Assembly: GCA_014529385.2 (NCBI GenBank)
Contig: CM043954.1
Coordinates: forward strand, 6,031,306-6,095,305
Direction of reading: 5' to 3'
From: Adiantum capillus-veneris
Lineage: Eukaryota > Streptophyta > Polypodiopsida > Polypodiales > Pteridaceae
Length of the DNA stretch: 64,000 bases
Positions 32,810 to 45,933 of the stretch are shown piece after piece. The translations under genes were made by a program, and so were the position numbers. Numbering within the stretch: position 1 is the first letter of the stretch; the number at the start of each line of letters is the position of its first letter. The notes under the pieces are model-generated. The model was not told where the DNA came from. It saw only the letters and a program-made list of their open reading frames with translations, and did not search any database.

Positions 32810-33380
32810 AGTTTGTTTAAATTTTCTTTTTTTATTTTGAGTTTCTTTTTAGTTTCTTTTTTTTTGTTTTGATAGACATTTTGAGCGGTTTTTAATTTTT
32901 TTACTTTTTAAAATTTTTAAATAAAAATCATTCTTTTCAATGGATAATGTTGCGCATGGACGTCGAGCTCACATGCGCGCACAACAACTCTATGTACCTC
33001 TGTCTAACCTACTTGCACAGCTAACACACATCTAACACATTTGATTAACACTAATTACCTCTGCTAACACACTGTCTAACACAAAACTGCACACTCAGAG
33101 ATACAGTCAACCTTCTCACTGTCGACTCTACTGCTCTCTGTATACTACACATTACTGGTCTAAGTACTAACTAATAGATCTGCTAACCTTGCACATTACA
33201 GATCTAACAAATGTAACAACAACAAGTACAATGCAACACTTACAGAGCTTTTAAAAACTTGCTAAAACTGCGCATTATAGTCAATTAACAGTTCTATCAC
33301 AAACTCAGACAAAAGCATGAAAACAAATGGAAAAAAGGCTTCCAGAGGTAGCACTGAGTGCTCCTCAAGCTTAATGCAAG
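32810..33380. other. E3 leader, non-coding
   Basis: A T-rich block right after the antisense ORF, then a CTAACAC-rich stretch (about 33005-33080). No motif beyond the primer site at its right end. Confidence 0.5.
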
Positions 33381-33383
33381 GTA

Positions 33384-33402
33384 GTCCCCGGCAGCAGCGC
33401 CA
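33384..33402 (-). promoter_or_regulatory. E3 primer binding site, tRNA-Asp type
   Basis: The minus strand reads TGGCGCTGCTGCCGGGGAC a few bases after the 5' LTR end. The plant Athila/Tat site complementary to tRNA-Asp is TGGCGCCGTTGCCGGGGA, so two bases differ. Confidence 0.85.
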
Positions 33403-33406
33403 AAAA

Positions 33407-33966
<560 letters not shown>

Positions 33967-33971
33967 ACCCA

Positions 33972-34660
33972 TATCATAAAATCTAATATCTAACCAACCC
34001 AAATGATTTTCTCATATTAAACTGATCACTTAATGTGGGAGAACAAACAGAAACAAGGGTTAAGATACATATGTGCTTATAGATCTATTTCAACACGAGG
34101 CCACTGGTAAAGGGGCCCAAATTAGAAATGGTCTATCAAAGAGCAAGGCTAACCAATGGAGCAAAAGACCTTAGGGTTGGCTTCATTGAAGCCTCTAAAG
34201 GTAAGTGTTAAAAGCCTTAAGACATAGTCTTTAATTCTTAAACTTTAGTCAATTAAGGTCCAAGAAGGCAAGGGGGCAGCTTGCTTAAGTAAGGGCTGTG
34301 ATTAAGTAGGGGGCATGCCTGCTTACCAAGTTCACAGAACTTGCTACAAAGGAGGGGGGAGCCCTACAAAGGAGGAGGTGAGTAGTGTGTGCACACCTCA
34401 CCAAGGGCCCATACTCTCATGACAGGAAAGGGGCTACACATCAGGTGTAGAGGCACACTGATCAAGCAGGCAAGGGTTGTGCTTAAGCAAGGGTTGTGCT
34501 TAAGCAAGGGGGGTGCTAGCTTAACCTCACAAGAGGGAAAGAAGGAAATTTTTCAAGAGACTACAGACCTTGCCCCAAAGGGAGACAAGCTCTCATTGGC
34601 TAGAGGGCTACATGGCCCAGTGAGCTTCAAGGGAAGCCTATGAAAGGGGGTCAACCAAGC

Positions 34661-34706
<46 letters not shown>

Positions 34707-34719
34707 GAGAATCCCATGA

Positions 34720-34780
<61 letters not shown>

Positions 34781-35494
34781 CTTCTCTTCACACACTCTTG
34801 TGAAGCAAGAACTTCATCTCCTTCTCCAGGCTTGAGAAGTTGAGTGCCTACTATAATAAGCTCTTGGCTATGGATGCAAATCCACACAAGAGAATGCTTA
34901 TGCTTGCTTATCAATCTCTCTAATCTACATTATCACTATGCTAAGCTATACTACAAGAGCTATGAGTGATTATGTGCAAGGGGGTATTGCTTTCTCATTG
35001 AGCTACTTCTACTTCTCTCTTCTTCCTCACTCCCTGCCAGCTCTCCTCACCTTTCATGGTGTTTGAGATCTTGAGATTGAGGCTGGGCATTTTTCAAGTT
35101 CATGCTAATCATGTTTATTGTGGTTGTTATGCTAATGCTTGGTGAGTGAAGGTTGCCATCTTCACCTCATCAAGAAGTCTCAAGGAACACAATCAATTGT
35201 ATTATTGTAAACAAGTCTTCCATCATGGAAGAATCTATAATACAAATGTCTATTGGAGGGGGGACTGGCTCCAACTAATTTGGTCCTCTATTGGTGTCAA
35301 TTTCTCTGAACTCTGACTCTCTTTTACAACTATTGTTCATGTCATGTTAATGAAGTAATGTGTTAGTGTTGCTCTCTCCATCCAAGCACTTTCTTTCTCA
35401 CTCTATATCTATACACAAAAGAATGCTCAAGGAAATGCTCAATATGTTATTCACTTTCCGCTCCAACTCAAGTTAAAAGGCTAATCCCATTACA
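33972..35494 (+). repeat. 5' LTR of E5
   Basis: About 1523 bp. The first bases TATCATAAAA are a mutated TGTCATAAAA (compare 40002); it ends CCCATTACA. It contains two long CT tracts (34662-34700 and 34721-34778) that are much shorter in the 3' LTR, which explains most of the length difference. Confidence 0.93.
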
Positions 35495-35508
35495 TTGGTA
35501 TCAAAGCA
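35495..35508 (+). promoter_or_regulatory. E5 primer binding site
   Basis: TTGGTATCAAAGCA directly after the 5' LTR; one mismatch to the initiator-Met site TGGTATCAGAGC. Confidence 0.88.
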
Positions 35509-35908
35509 TTTGGTTTCTCTTTTCTTGCTTAAGAAGAGAGGTCCTTAAGTAGCCTATTAATGGCATATGTTATTAAGTATATGAGGGTAAGTGGAACTAG
35601 GATCTATTATCGATTTTGTTGAGCCCACTATGTGGGATATGGTGCACACCGCGAGAGCTTTGGACTTAATAATGGAGTCTTTTTAGACTTGCCTATGGAT
35701 TTACCATTATTGAGCCATAAGAAGTTCGAAAGGAGATAGCCCTCGGCAACTCTGTTATGTTAGACCTACTCCTCTACTCTCTATAATTAACCACTTCGAC
35801 CTGTGGGTGTAGATACTTAAGAGCCGATTTTCAAAGGCTAAGAGGAGTGGCAACTAAGGTTTTGAATTGCCAAAGCATACAGTAAGTACATACATAAATT
35901 TTATTAAC

Positions 35909-37156
35909 ATGCCTGACAATAATCAAGAGAATAGAATGAACATTGATAGCTTTGATTTTGCACATGAAGGTGCTAATGATGATGCCCCCATGTTTGTGAA
36001 CTATCTCATCACTAGGTTGTAGCAAGCTATGGGCAACCCTGCTTTGCAAGCCAAAGTTACTCAACAACTTCGTGCTTATGGAATTTCCCTTCCTCTCCAA
36101 GAGGAGAGGGAGATTAGGAGGCCTCTTGAAGAGAACCCCGAAAGAAGACTCTCTCCCATTCGAGAGGAGGAATCCAAAGAGCAAGAAAGAAATGAAAGTT
36201 TAAGTTCATCTGAAGATGTGGCTCCACGAAGACGTCGGTCTAAACAATCGCCCACTCCTCTCAAGAGGGAAAAATCAACACATAGTCGTTCTCCTTGTCA
36301 CTCCAAAATGGAAGAGAGGAAACAAAGGAAGAAAAGGGCTAGGAAGAGGTCACCCTCTTCTCCTTCTTCTTCACCTTCCTCCTCTTTTGACGAAAGCTAT
36401 GGCTATTCTCCTAGAGAATACAAGAGGGGAGGACATCCCAAATCATTCCCTGCATGGCGTAGGTCCCAAAAGCTAATGAAGTTCAAACAGGGAGGAAAGA
36501 GTATCTCTTTTCTTACCTATGATGGCACCTTTGGTGCTACCGACAAAGTGTTGGACTTCATCCAACAATTTGATGCTTCCTTTGGAGACGAGGGCTTTAT
36601 GGAGTCTTCCAAGCTACGCCATGTAGCTGTACACTTTCAAAAATTAGCTTGTCAATGGTGGGCTAGCCTTTGTGGCAACGGTGAAGACCCAAAGACATGG
36701 AAAACTCTACGATTTTCCATCATGAAGCAATTCCTTGCAAGCGATGCAAAGGACAAAGTGCTTACCAAATGGCGCAGCTTGAAGCTTCTCTCTCATGAGT
36801 CTATTCACAAGTATGTAGACAACTTTTGGGATTTACATCTCAAGGCTACTGTCTTTCAAAAGATAGACTTTGCCGAGCAAAGGCAACAATTATGTGTGGG
36901 ATTACCTGAAGAGATGGCCGAATACATCAACTCTCAACGGCTTGGTACTATTAGCGAAGTAATCCATCATACCATGGTTGCTTCATGCATCAATTTCCAT
37001 CAAGGGGCTCAATGAAATGGTAAGCCCATGGAAAACAAAGACAAAAATGATGCAAAGGGGAAGACCAATGCTCAAAATTCTTCACAAGGTACTTCCACCA
37101 AGAACAACAACAACAATTGGTCAAAGGAGAAGGGAGTTTACAAAGGTAAAAACAAA
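35909..37156 (+). pseudogene. E5 gag
   Basis: Starts at the ATG at 35909 (MPDNNQENRMNIDSFDF). An in-frame TAG at 36020-36022 splits the N-terminus from the long open stretch 36029-37015, and a TGA follows GAQ at 37015. A Ser/Arg/Lys-rich region (residues about 50-150) precedes the retrotransposon Gag core (DKVLDFIQQFDASFGDE, LACQWWASLCG, LRFSIMKQFLA, QLCVGLPEEMAEYI). The same frame continues past the stop with an Asn-rich tail before shifting near 37156. Confidence 0.88.
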
Positions 37157-38015
37157 CTCTCCTGAAGAACTTGAAGCTTTTCGCAAGGACCATAAGTGTT
37201 TCAAGTGTGGGGAGCAAGGAGATGGCTATCGTTCTTGCCCCAAGAAGAATACTCACAATGAGACTCCTAGGGCTTCCACCATCGAAGCTCCAAAAGAGGA
37301 TGCTCATTGCAAAGGATCATCACTTTCCTATGCTTGGGGAAAGGTAAGAGAGCATGATTCCTTCATCTTGTTTGACCTTGGTTCTACTCACAACTTCATA
37401 TCAACGGAGTTGGCCACCAAGTTGGGCATTCAAGCTTTCGAGATGGGAGATATAGTAACAACTGATGCAACTTTCAAGGGACAACAAGTCTCAATTACTC
37501 CCTTGATTGGGAAGTTGAGGCTTCATGTCCAAAGTTATGTCGACAAAGAAGACTTCTTCATCTCTGCTCTAGTCCAACATGAGGATGCTATCCTAGGGGC
37601 GCCATGGTTTGATCGCATGCCTGTCAATATGAAGTTCCCTGAAAGGAGAATCTACTTCACCTATAGGGGAAAGAACATGTATATAGATGCTAGTGAGCGT
37701 GGTTGCACTATTCCACTTGTAAATCCTCTTGCTTTTAATAAGTCAATGAAGAGCTTAGTTTTTGCGTACATGATTTTTTTCAAAGAGTCTCTAAAAGATC
37801 CTAATGTTTCATCAAATGTAAATGATAGGAATCAAGAAGAGTTAGACTTGTCAAATTTTTTAATGGGATTCCAAGATGTGTTCATCAATGATATCACTAC
37901 GGACTTACCTTCAAAACGAGGGGATGATGACCATCGTATTGAGCTCCTTCCACGAAGCTCACCACCTAAGAAGCCTCCTTATCGAGTCTCTCAAGCTCAA
38001 CAAGGGAGATCATGA
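37157..38015 (+). pseudogene. E5 zinc knuckle and protease
   Basis: The knuckle CFKCGEQGDGYRSCP has the spacing C-x2-C...C with Tyr at the usual His position. Protease follows with LFDLGSTHNFISTELA, where the catalytic DSG is DLG, so it should be inactive. The C-terminal half is normal (ILGAPWFDRMPVNMKF). A linker leads to [10 protein letters not shown], where a frameshift at about 38005 separates it from RT. Confidence 0.88.
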
Positions 38016-38690
38016 GGCAAGTACAGGAATTGGTAGACAAAGGGATGGTGAGGCCTAGTTCCTCTCCCTTTTGTTCTCCAGTCCTTTTAGAGCAAAAGAA
38101 GGATGGTACATACCGTATATGTGTGGACTATCGAGCACTAAACCATATCACTATCAAAAAAAGATTTCCTGTGCCTTGGGTAGAAGATCTATTTGATAAG
38201 CTACAAGGCTCTACCTACTTCAGTAGGATTGACCTTAAGAGTGGATATCATCAAATAAGGATAGTGGATAAGGATATCCTAAGGACCGCGTTTCGCACAA
38301 CGTTTGGTCTTTATGAATATCTAGTCATGCCTTTTGGCTTGACTAATGCACCAACTACATTCAATTGTTCAATGGAGAAAATTTTTAGACCATACCATAA
38401 ATTCACTTGAGTGTTCTTTGATGATATCATCATCTACTCCAAGTCTTTGGAGGAACATAAGCAACATTTCCAAGTGATTTTTCAAGCATTGAGGGAGAAT
38501 AAGCTTTTTCTCAACCAAAAGAAAAGCGAATTTTTCCTTCAAGAGATTCAATACCTAGGTCATATTATCTCTCAAGATGGTATCTGTATGGATCCATCAA
38601 AGTTAGAGGTAATAAAAGCATGGCCTAACCCAAGGAATCTACATGAGCTAAGAATTTTTATTGGTTTGTGTGCATACTATAGACGCTGCA
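38012..38690 (+). pseudogene. E5 reverse transcriptase, truncated
   Basis: Shows [46 protein letters not shown] and, after one stop codon at 38408-38410, the catalytic box VFFDDIIIYSK and QYLGHIIS. It ends in LCAYYRR at 38688. RNase H and integrase are absent. Instead a 19-nt stretch, CAAGAGATTCAATACCTAG, repeats sequence seen about 140 bp upstream and leads into foreign sequence. Confidence 0.9.
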
Positions 38691-39935
38691 AGAGATTCAA
38701 TACCTAGCTTGATGACTAAGGTACTTGAGGTACTTGTTATACTTAATGAGGAAGTTGCTTGAGAAGCTTCCTATGCATGGGGGGTAAGATGCTTGAGTCA
38801 AAAAGAGACCCTACACACTTAATGAGGAAGCTGCTTGAGAAGCTTGCTATGTATAAAAGTCCCAAAGTTAGGGGAATCTTTGACCAAACCTTCCACACAC
38901 CCAAGGGGCACCCCTTTTCTAAAAGGGCACATGGGATACATGTCAGACTCTCACTAAGCTTAACCACATGGGGTGCTTGAATTCTATTGGTTGGGCTAAA
39001 GAGAGGTCCAATGAGCTTCTACTTACATCCAACAAATATCTAGATATTTTCAAGCTCTCTCTCTCTCTCTAAGGGGTAAGGAGGACAATTGTCAAAAGAC
39101 TACCCATGTACTTGTCTGCATGCTGCATGTGATTGGCTAGGGGAAGAGGGGTCCAATGAGATTAAAGCATGTGGAAAAGCTACCACTTGCCCAAAGCAAG
39201 GAGGGGGGGTGCTAGGGGCATATACTCCACACACACACACACTCATTTGGAGGGGCATTCTCACTTGGTGAAAGTTGAGAAACACCACCTCCTTCTCCAA
39301 GCTTGTGAGAAGTGAGAGCCTACATCAACACTCTTGGCTATGAAATGCAAATCCAACCAAGAGTCATGCTTCAATGCTTAAGCTTGCCATCTTCCCCATA
39401 TCCATTACTATGCTATTATGTATGCTAGCAAGAAGAGTAATGATAAGTGAGGAACTATTTCTTTCTCCTATGGAATGTTTCTTCTTCCTCTTCTCTACCC
39501 TCATTCCCCGCTAGCTCTCTCCACCTTCGAAGGTGTTTGAGGCCTTGGGACTGAGGCTTGGGATAGTTAATGCTTTCTACAAGTTTATGTTATGCTTGTG
39601 ATGCATGAAGCTTTCCATCTTCATTGCATCACGTAGGTCACAAGGAACACAAAGATTGTATTGTACCAAGTCTCTCTTGATGGGAGAAACTATAATAAAA
39701 ATGCCTATTGGAGGGGGGACCGGATCCATATGAATCCGGTCCTCAACTATTGTCATGTTCTCTAAACTCTCTCTCTTGCAAAAGTATTGTTCATGCCAAG
39801 TTAACTAAGTACCATGTTTATATTGCTACCATCAATTAAGTTCACCCACAATGCTCACAAAGTAATCTCTTAAAAATGCTTCACCTATTTTCCTAATTCC
39901 GCTACTCTCAAAGTTCATAGGCCATTTTCATTACA
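38690..39935 (+). repeat. Related LTR block inside E5
   Basis: Its right two-fifths (from about 39285) aligns with the E5 LTR (CTCCTTCTCCAAGCTTG, CCGCTAGCTCTC, GCCTATTGGAGGGGGGAC) and it ends CATTTTCATTACA like the E5 LTR, but it is clearly diverged. The left part has no counterpart in the E5 LTR. It is probably the LTR of a sister subfamily, brought in by recombination or by insertion followed by deletion. It contains a CT tract at about 39054 and a TATAAAAG at about 38856. Confidence 0.7.
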
Positions 39936-40001
39936 AGTGACTACGACTTTATCTATTCGACCTCATAGTCGAGGACAACTATGATTTCAAGAGAGAGGTA
40001 A

Positions 40002-41380
40002 TGTCATAAAATCTAATATCTAACCAACCCAAATGATTTTCTCATATTAAACTGATCACTTAATGTGGTAGAATAAACGGGAACTAGGGTTAAGATACAG
40101 ATGTGCTTATAGATCTATTTCAACACGGGGCCAATGGTAAAGGGGCCCAAATGAGAAATGGTCTATCAAAGAGCAAGGCTAACCAATGGAGCAAAAGACC
40201 TTAGGGGTGGCTTAATTGAAGCCTCCAAAGGTAAGCGTTAAAAGCCTTAAGACATAGTCTTTAATTCTTAAACTTTAGTCAATTAAGGTCCAAGCAGGCA
40301 GCTTGCTTAAACAAGGACTGTGCTTAAGCAGGGGGCCTGTCTGCTTACCAAGTTCAAAGAACTTGCTACAAAAGAGGGAGAGAGCCCTACAAAGGAGGGA
40401 GGTGAGTAGTGTGTGTGCACCTCACCAAGGGAAAAGGGGCCACATGTCAGGTGTAGAGGCACACTGCTCAAGCAGGCAAGGGCTGTGCTTAAGTAAGGGG
40501 GGTGCTAGCTTAACCTCACAAGAGGGAAAGAAGGAAATTTGTCAAGAGGCTACACACCTTGCCCCAAAGGGAGCTAAGCTCTCATTGGCTAGAGGGCTAC
40601 ATGGCCCAATGAGCTTCAAGGGAAGCCTAGGAAAGGGGGTCGACCAAGCTACCTCTCTCTCTCTCTCTCTCACATTTTTGAGCATCCCACGAGCCATCTC
40701 TCTCTCTCATTCTTCTTTTCATACACTTGTGAAGCAAGAACTTCATCTCCTTCTCCAAGCTTGAGAAGTTGAGTGCCTAATACAATAAGCTCTTGGCTAT
40801 GGATGCAAATCCACACAAGAGAATGCTTATGCTTGCTTATCAATCTCTCTAATCTCCATTATCACTATGCTAAGCTATGCTACAAGAGCTATGAGTGATT
40901 ATGTGCAAGGGGATATTGCTTTCTCGTAGAGCTACTTCTACTTCTCTCTTCTTCCTCACTCCCTGCCAGCTCTCCTCACCTTTCATGGTGTTTGAGGTCT
41001 TGGGATTGAGGCTAGGCATTTTTCAAGTTCATGTTAATCATGTTTATTGTTGTTGTTATGCTAATGCTTGGTGAGTGAAGCTTGCCATCTTCACCCCATC
41101 AAGAAGGTCTCAAGGAGAACAATCACTTGTATTGTAAACAAGTCTTCCGTCATGGAAGAATCTATAATACAAATGCCTATTGGAGGGGGGACCGGCTCCA
41201 ACTAATCTCGGTCCTCTATTGGTGTCAATTTCTCTAAACTCTCACTCACTTTTACAAGTATTTTTTGTGCCATGTTAATGAAGTAATGTGTTAGTGTTGC
41301 TCTCTCCATCCAAGCACTTTCTTTCTCACTCTACATCTACACACAGAGGAATGCTCCATTAAAAGGCTGATTCCATTACA
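40002..41380 (+). repeat. 3' LTR of E5
   Basis: About 1379 bp, TGTCATAAAA...CCATTACA, matching 33972-35494 apart from CT-tract and small indels. Immediately after it the E3 LTR resumes. Confidence 0.93.
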
Positions 41381-41385
41381 GTCCA

Positions 41386-41448
41386 TGACTCAATCAAATA
41401 AATAAAATGCGTCCGTCAAAGGTGATAGGGTGTCCGTGATGGCTAACA
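41386..41448 (-). repeat. 5' LTR of E3, part right of E5
   Basis: TGACTCAATC through GGCTAACA matches 19842-19904, the end of the intact E3 LTR. This locates the outer right boundary of E3. Confidence 0.9.
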
Positions 41449-43416
41449 AACCAAATCAATGTGGTGAATTCATGATTTTTTTCGCTTGCTATTGTCAGGC
41501 TTTATTTTCTTCACAACCCTTCCTAGTAAACAAAAAGTTGACAAATAATTTTTTTTAATGGTAATTGTTGAATCATGACCCATGCTTGTTGTCCACAAAT
41601 TGTCAATTTTTTCTTGTTAATAAAACATGTAAGGGGCATAGAAACTACCTTTGCATATGCATAGGCAATGTCTACGGTTCATAGAATCATGACACATGCT
41701 TGTCATCCACAGATTGTCAATGCTATCTTGTTAATAAAACATCTAAAAGGATATAGACACTGTCTATGCATATGAATAAGGTAATACCACCATGGTTGTT
41801 TATGTCTATTGTCCCACATGATTTTCTATAGAGAGAAGTACACACACCCTATGTTGTTGTCTAGGGGTTGCTTCTACTATTGTACCATGTGATTGTTTGT
41901 TAAATGTCTCTGTCTACTATAGTTGGTTTTATAGGGGGAATGGTTGAATAAAACCTTCTCCATGTGATGGGTCTCCTAAACCATGCAGAGTATGCACTAC
42001 TAGTTATAGAGAGTTTTTTTTTGTGCACCTCTCTCTCTCTCTCTCTCTCTTTTTCATGCTGCCACCTCGTGGCTTCTCCTTCCCCATCTAGTCCCAACAA
42101 TGATATAGAAAGAGTTACAATGCAAGTTGTGAAAAAATAAATTAAGGGGCTAGTACCATCGTCGATAAGATTTGTGGAATCCTTGCCTGATAATTATACA
42201 TTTGAGGTTTTTTTCTCAAAATCAAACACATTAGATACTAAACAATTGCTTTGGTTAGTATCATAGTCAAGATCATACCCCTCACTGTAGTCAACTTCAG
42301 GTATGTTGTCTTTTAGAGGAGGTTCTTGAATTAGGTGTTGATGGAGCCTTGTTGATTGTTGTTATGGATCACCATTGGGATGCATCATTACTGGTATCTT
42401 TGTTGGTTGAATATTTATAGCATAATGACCAACTTGGAGACCCTAAAACATTTCACCTTGTTGGAGCCATCAAAAACTTGATTATGATTTTGTAATTTTT
42501 AAGGAGTGGTGTTCTCATGTTGAGGATCATTGTGGTTCTCGGTCTGATGATGAAACATTGAAGAAGAATTTTCATATTTGCATCTCTTGAAGAAAGTAGG
42601 ACTTTGGTTCTTGTTTCTGTCAAAATAACAAAAAAAGGAAGGCTTTATGTGCTAGTTAGTAGCCGAAGACTCAACATTCTAGCTTTGTCCTCCATTATTC
42701 TTCTTAGTATTGAGAGAAAAATTGATAGCTCTAGGAAAAGGGCTCAAACATATCCACCGCATCACCATGGTAAGGAGTTAAGCTTGAAATAAAATTACGC
42801 TTTTACTATATCCTACTAAGATTCTCCATAGTTTGCAAAATTGGATCAAATAGCTCAAAAATAGTCAGCATAAGCTTGTACACTTTTATTCCTACCATGT
42901 CCTTGAACTAGATTGTTGGGTGTTCATCCCATGAATTTGTATGGGTAAAAATTACAATAGAAACAATCCTTGAAATGCAAACCATTCATATGGGTGTTCA
43001 CCATGCTATTTATTTGCATTCCACCTTAATGCACACACTATATTTGTGAGATAATTAGATGCACATTAGACTTTGTCACGCAAAAAAAATTCCTTTTCAT
43101 GAAATCAATTATCTAGTTGACTAACCGAAATCAAAACTATGCTCACATCTTTAATTCCATCAAAATCTTTAAAAGTGAAATCTATACTTTTGATTTTATT
43201 CTTCTTGATGCAGGTTTAATGCATGATGCATGCAACTATTTATCTTCAAACTCGAGATATCACTTGTGCTCATATGCAAGGCTTTGTTAAAAATTAATAA
43301 GATGCTCCATGATTGTGTGTGTTTCAGGAAAGTGCACCATGAGTGTGTGTAATATTTGAGTAGTTATGCAAGCAAACGCAATTATATTGAATTGAAAATA
43401 CTTAGCTATCTATGGC
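41449..43416. other. Intergenic, with an old local duplication
   Basis: No coding motif is recognised. A segment starting AATCATGACCCATGCTTGT at 41571 recurs at 41685 (114 bp apart, diverged), including TTGTTAATAAAACAT. A short CT run lies at 42027-42050. Confidence 0.5.
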
Positions 43417-43420
43417 TATT

Positions 43421-43569
43421 TGTAAGTCCCTGGGACCGCCATGTCTGAATCCTCCACCCAACCTCCCTTTATAGCGACCTGGCTCTAGGATCCCTTCCCA
43501 CTGGCAGCCGGCACTTGATCGCCCTTGGCTCGGTCCTTGACCTCCGAGGTTGTTGCCGTTGGCATGAAA
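43421..43569 (-). repeat. 3' short LTR of E6
   Basis: About 145 bp. Shares CCTCCACCCAACCTCCCTTT, then TATAG, CTAGGATCC, CTTGACCTCC and GTTGGCATGA with 53864-54002. Confidence 0.7.
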
Positions 43570-43589
43570 TTACTCCCTCCTTGGAGAAC

Positions 43590-45852
43590 CATTTTCCTCC
43601 TTAAAAAACAAAAGTGGTTGTATCGTCATAAGAACACTAATGTTTTCCATAGTGGCATCCTTCATGGATCCATCTGTTCATTTGATCGAAGCACGGTTCA
43701 GTAGGATGCTCAATGAAACCAAGAGTAACGTCTCGCTTTTTTTCCACATTGTTGTCCCTTTGCAACCGTCTTGTGGAATTGGTCAATATCCATCATAGTG
43801 GGTAGACTCCATTTAGAACCTTGAGTATGCTAAACGAGTTATCACAACTAAGATGTACTCGAAAGAGTACCTCTTTTCACTTTCCATGAAAGTAACTAGC
43901 TAATGTAACTCATCAGCAAAGTTTAAGTCCTTGACTTGTGATCTTATCGCATCAGTAAACAACCCCACCATAACTAGTGTTCAAGGTTGAGAACCTGCCT
44001 TAAACATGAATGGACTAAACCAAGTCACAAACATCCTTTACCTTATGGTAAACAAACTGCAACTAGAGCGATACATGCTAGCTAATTGGATTGCTTGGTG
44101 CTAACATACGCTCTTCGCATATCCTTTAGCACAAGGTTACACTTGTAACTTCCTATCCTCTTTGGATAACTCACAGTACTAAGGTGTGGTTAGCAAAAAT
44201 AGATCCAAACCCACATATCCATGATCATACTTGCCAATACTTATGGTCGTAGCACACATGAAAGGGGTGTGTAAATAGTTTTGAAAAGAAATTAATTACT
44301 TTCTACTGCAATAATTTGCAAGCCTAGCTGAAATGTTTAAACCATAATAGAAGGTGAAAACAATGAAACTTTTTCATTAACAACACATAGCCTTGCTATA
44401 TGCAGAAACAACCATCCATTAATGTTGTTTAACAACACTTGTAACCTTAACAAGTCGTTCTGAGCATCCAACAATTTCAGGCACTGAAATTGTTCCTGAT
44501 GCGACATGCATGCTGAAAATGGTCTATAAAATGGATTTGACCAGCACCTAGGGACTTTGTTATGACACATAATTGAAATAGCAAGCACCATTGTCAGTCC
44601 CAGAGACTCATATTCTCCACATAAGGAATATGTATCAACTAAGGATGTCTAGAAAAAGAACATCCTTCAAGTACGAGATGTACTGGTGTGTGGAGGTAAA
44701 TGCAAACACTCTACGATGGAAGTGAGAGGGACCCTCGTTAGCCTTGATCCACACTAGCTAAACTGAACTCCTTGAGTTCATAGACCATGTTGTATCCCAT
44801 GTGACAACATGTGCCAAAATTGCATAATGCAGGAATGTGTATTGGACACTATGGGCCAAAATACTTTGCTCCTACATGACCTTATCATGTCTCTGAAAGA
44901 GAAAAATGGATGAAAACATAGAAGTTTATGCATCCTACTTGGAAAAGTAAACGAAAACTTATTCAAAAGAAACAAAACCAAATTAGATGCGTATCTGGAG
45001 GCTGAACATTGTGTTCATTTACCTGTAGTCAAAGGACCTACCCAAATTTCCTACCGACAAAGGCCTACGAATACTAATTGAAAATTATTGAAATTCAAGT
45101 AGTATCGCACATGTAACCGTGGGTGTTTCCTTTGCAATCCAAACCCCTTGGTTAAAATCTACATTGTCAAACCCCTTGGTTAGACTTTGTAGGAAAACGG
45201 CTCAACTAGTAGACAGTAGTAATTGAAGTCAACTTTGGAAGTTGAAATTGTCCACTACCCCTTGGCATCTTGTGGACTTCTTTCCTTGAAAGTGCAAGTG
45301 TGAAGGTTCCAAGCACTAACCATCAACACTGAATAAAGTGATTTAGAAATCACGAGGAGGGTCTTATCCCAAAATTGTACTCGTATAGACACTCTTAGTG
45401 CTATAGATAAAATAGGAGATCCACTCAAGTTGGAATTGTATTCACAACTGGATCTTTTCTAGAACCAAAAATTTCTAATCTTGGGTTTTTGTGAGCATCC
45501 GTACTGTTTGAAATGCTTGCTCTATCTATACACCTTGGTAGAGAATCCTTTGACTTTCAAAAACTCAACGTGACCTTCACACTTAAAGTATGTAGTGCTA
45601 AAATAACACCCAAAAAATCAGTAATGGCAAGACTCTTGCTTGTCCATTAGAAGCGATGGGTATTGAACTTGATAGAATTATTCAATCTTGAAAGCAATTA
45701 CTAATGTATTAAAAACAGATGGCTCTTAGCCATTCCAAAATATGTGTCTCTTAGCCCTTCAAAAATAGATGGCTCTTAGCCTTTCCTGTTACCATATCGA
45801 CATAGAAAGGTTGTAGTAAAATCATGTCTAATTTCACTTTTTCCGTAGAAAA

Positions 45853-45933
<81 letters not shown>

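Larger units (their letters stand above)
33972..41380 (+). mobile_element. E5: truncated Ty3/gypsy element nested in E3 LTR
   Basis: LTRs are 33972-35494 and 40002-41380, with an initiator-Met-like primer site and a polypurine tract (AAGAGAGAGGTAA, 39989-40001). Both sides continue as E3 LTR, which proves the nesting. The target duplication is imperfect (ACCCA against GTCCA). Internal order is gag, protease, RT; RNase H and integrase are missing and a related LTR-like block fills that space. The RT/linker sequence ([10 protein letters not shown]) resembles chromovirus-type gypsy elements. Confidence 0.93.

Noticed and set aside
40303-40764. 153-codon plus-strand frame
   Set aside because: Inside the E5 3' LTR; the matching region of the 5' LTR is broken.
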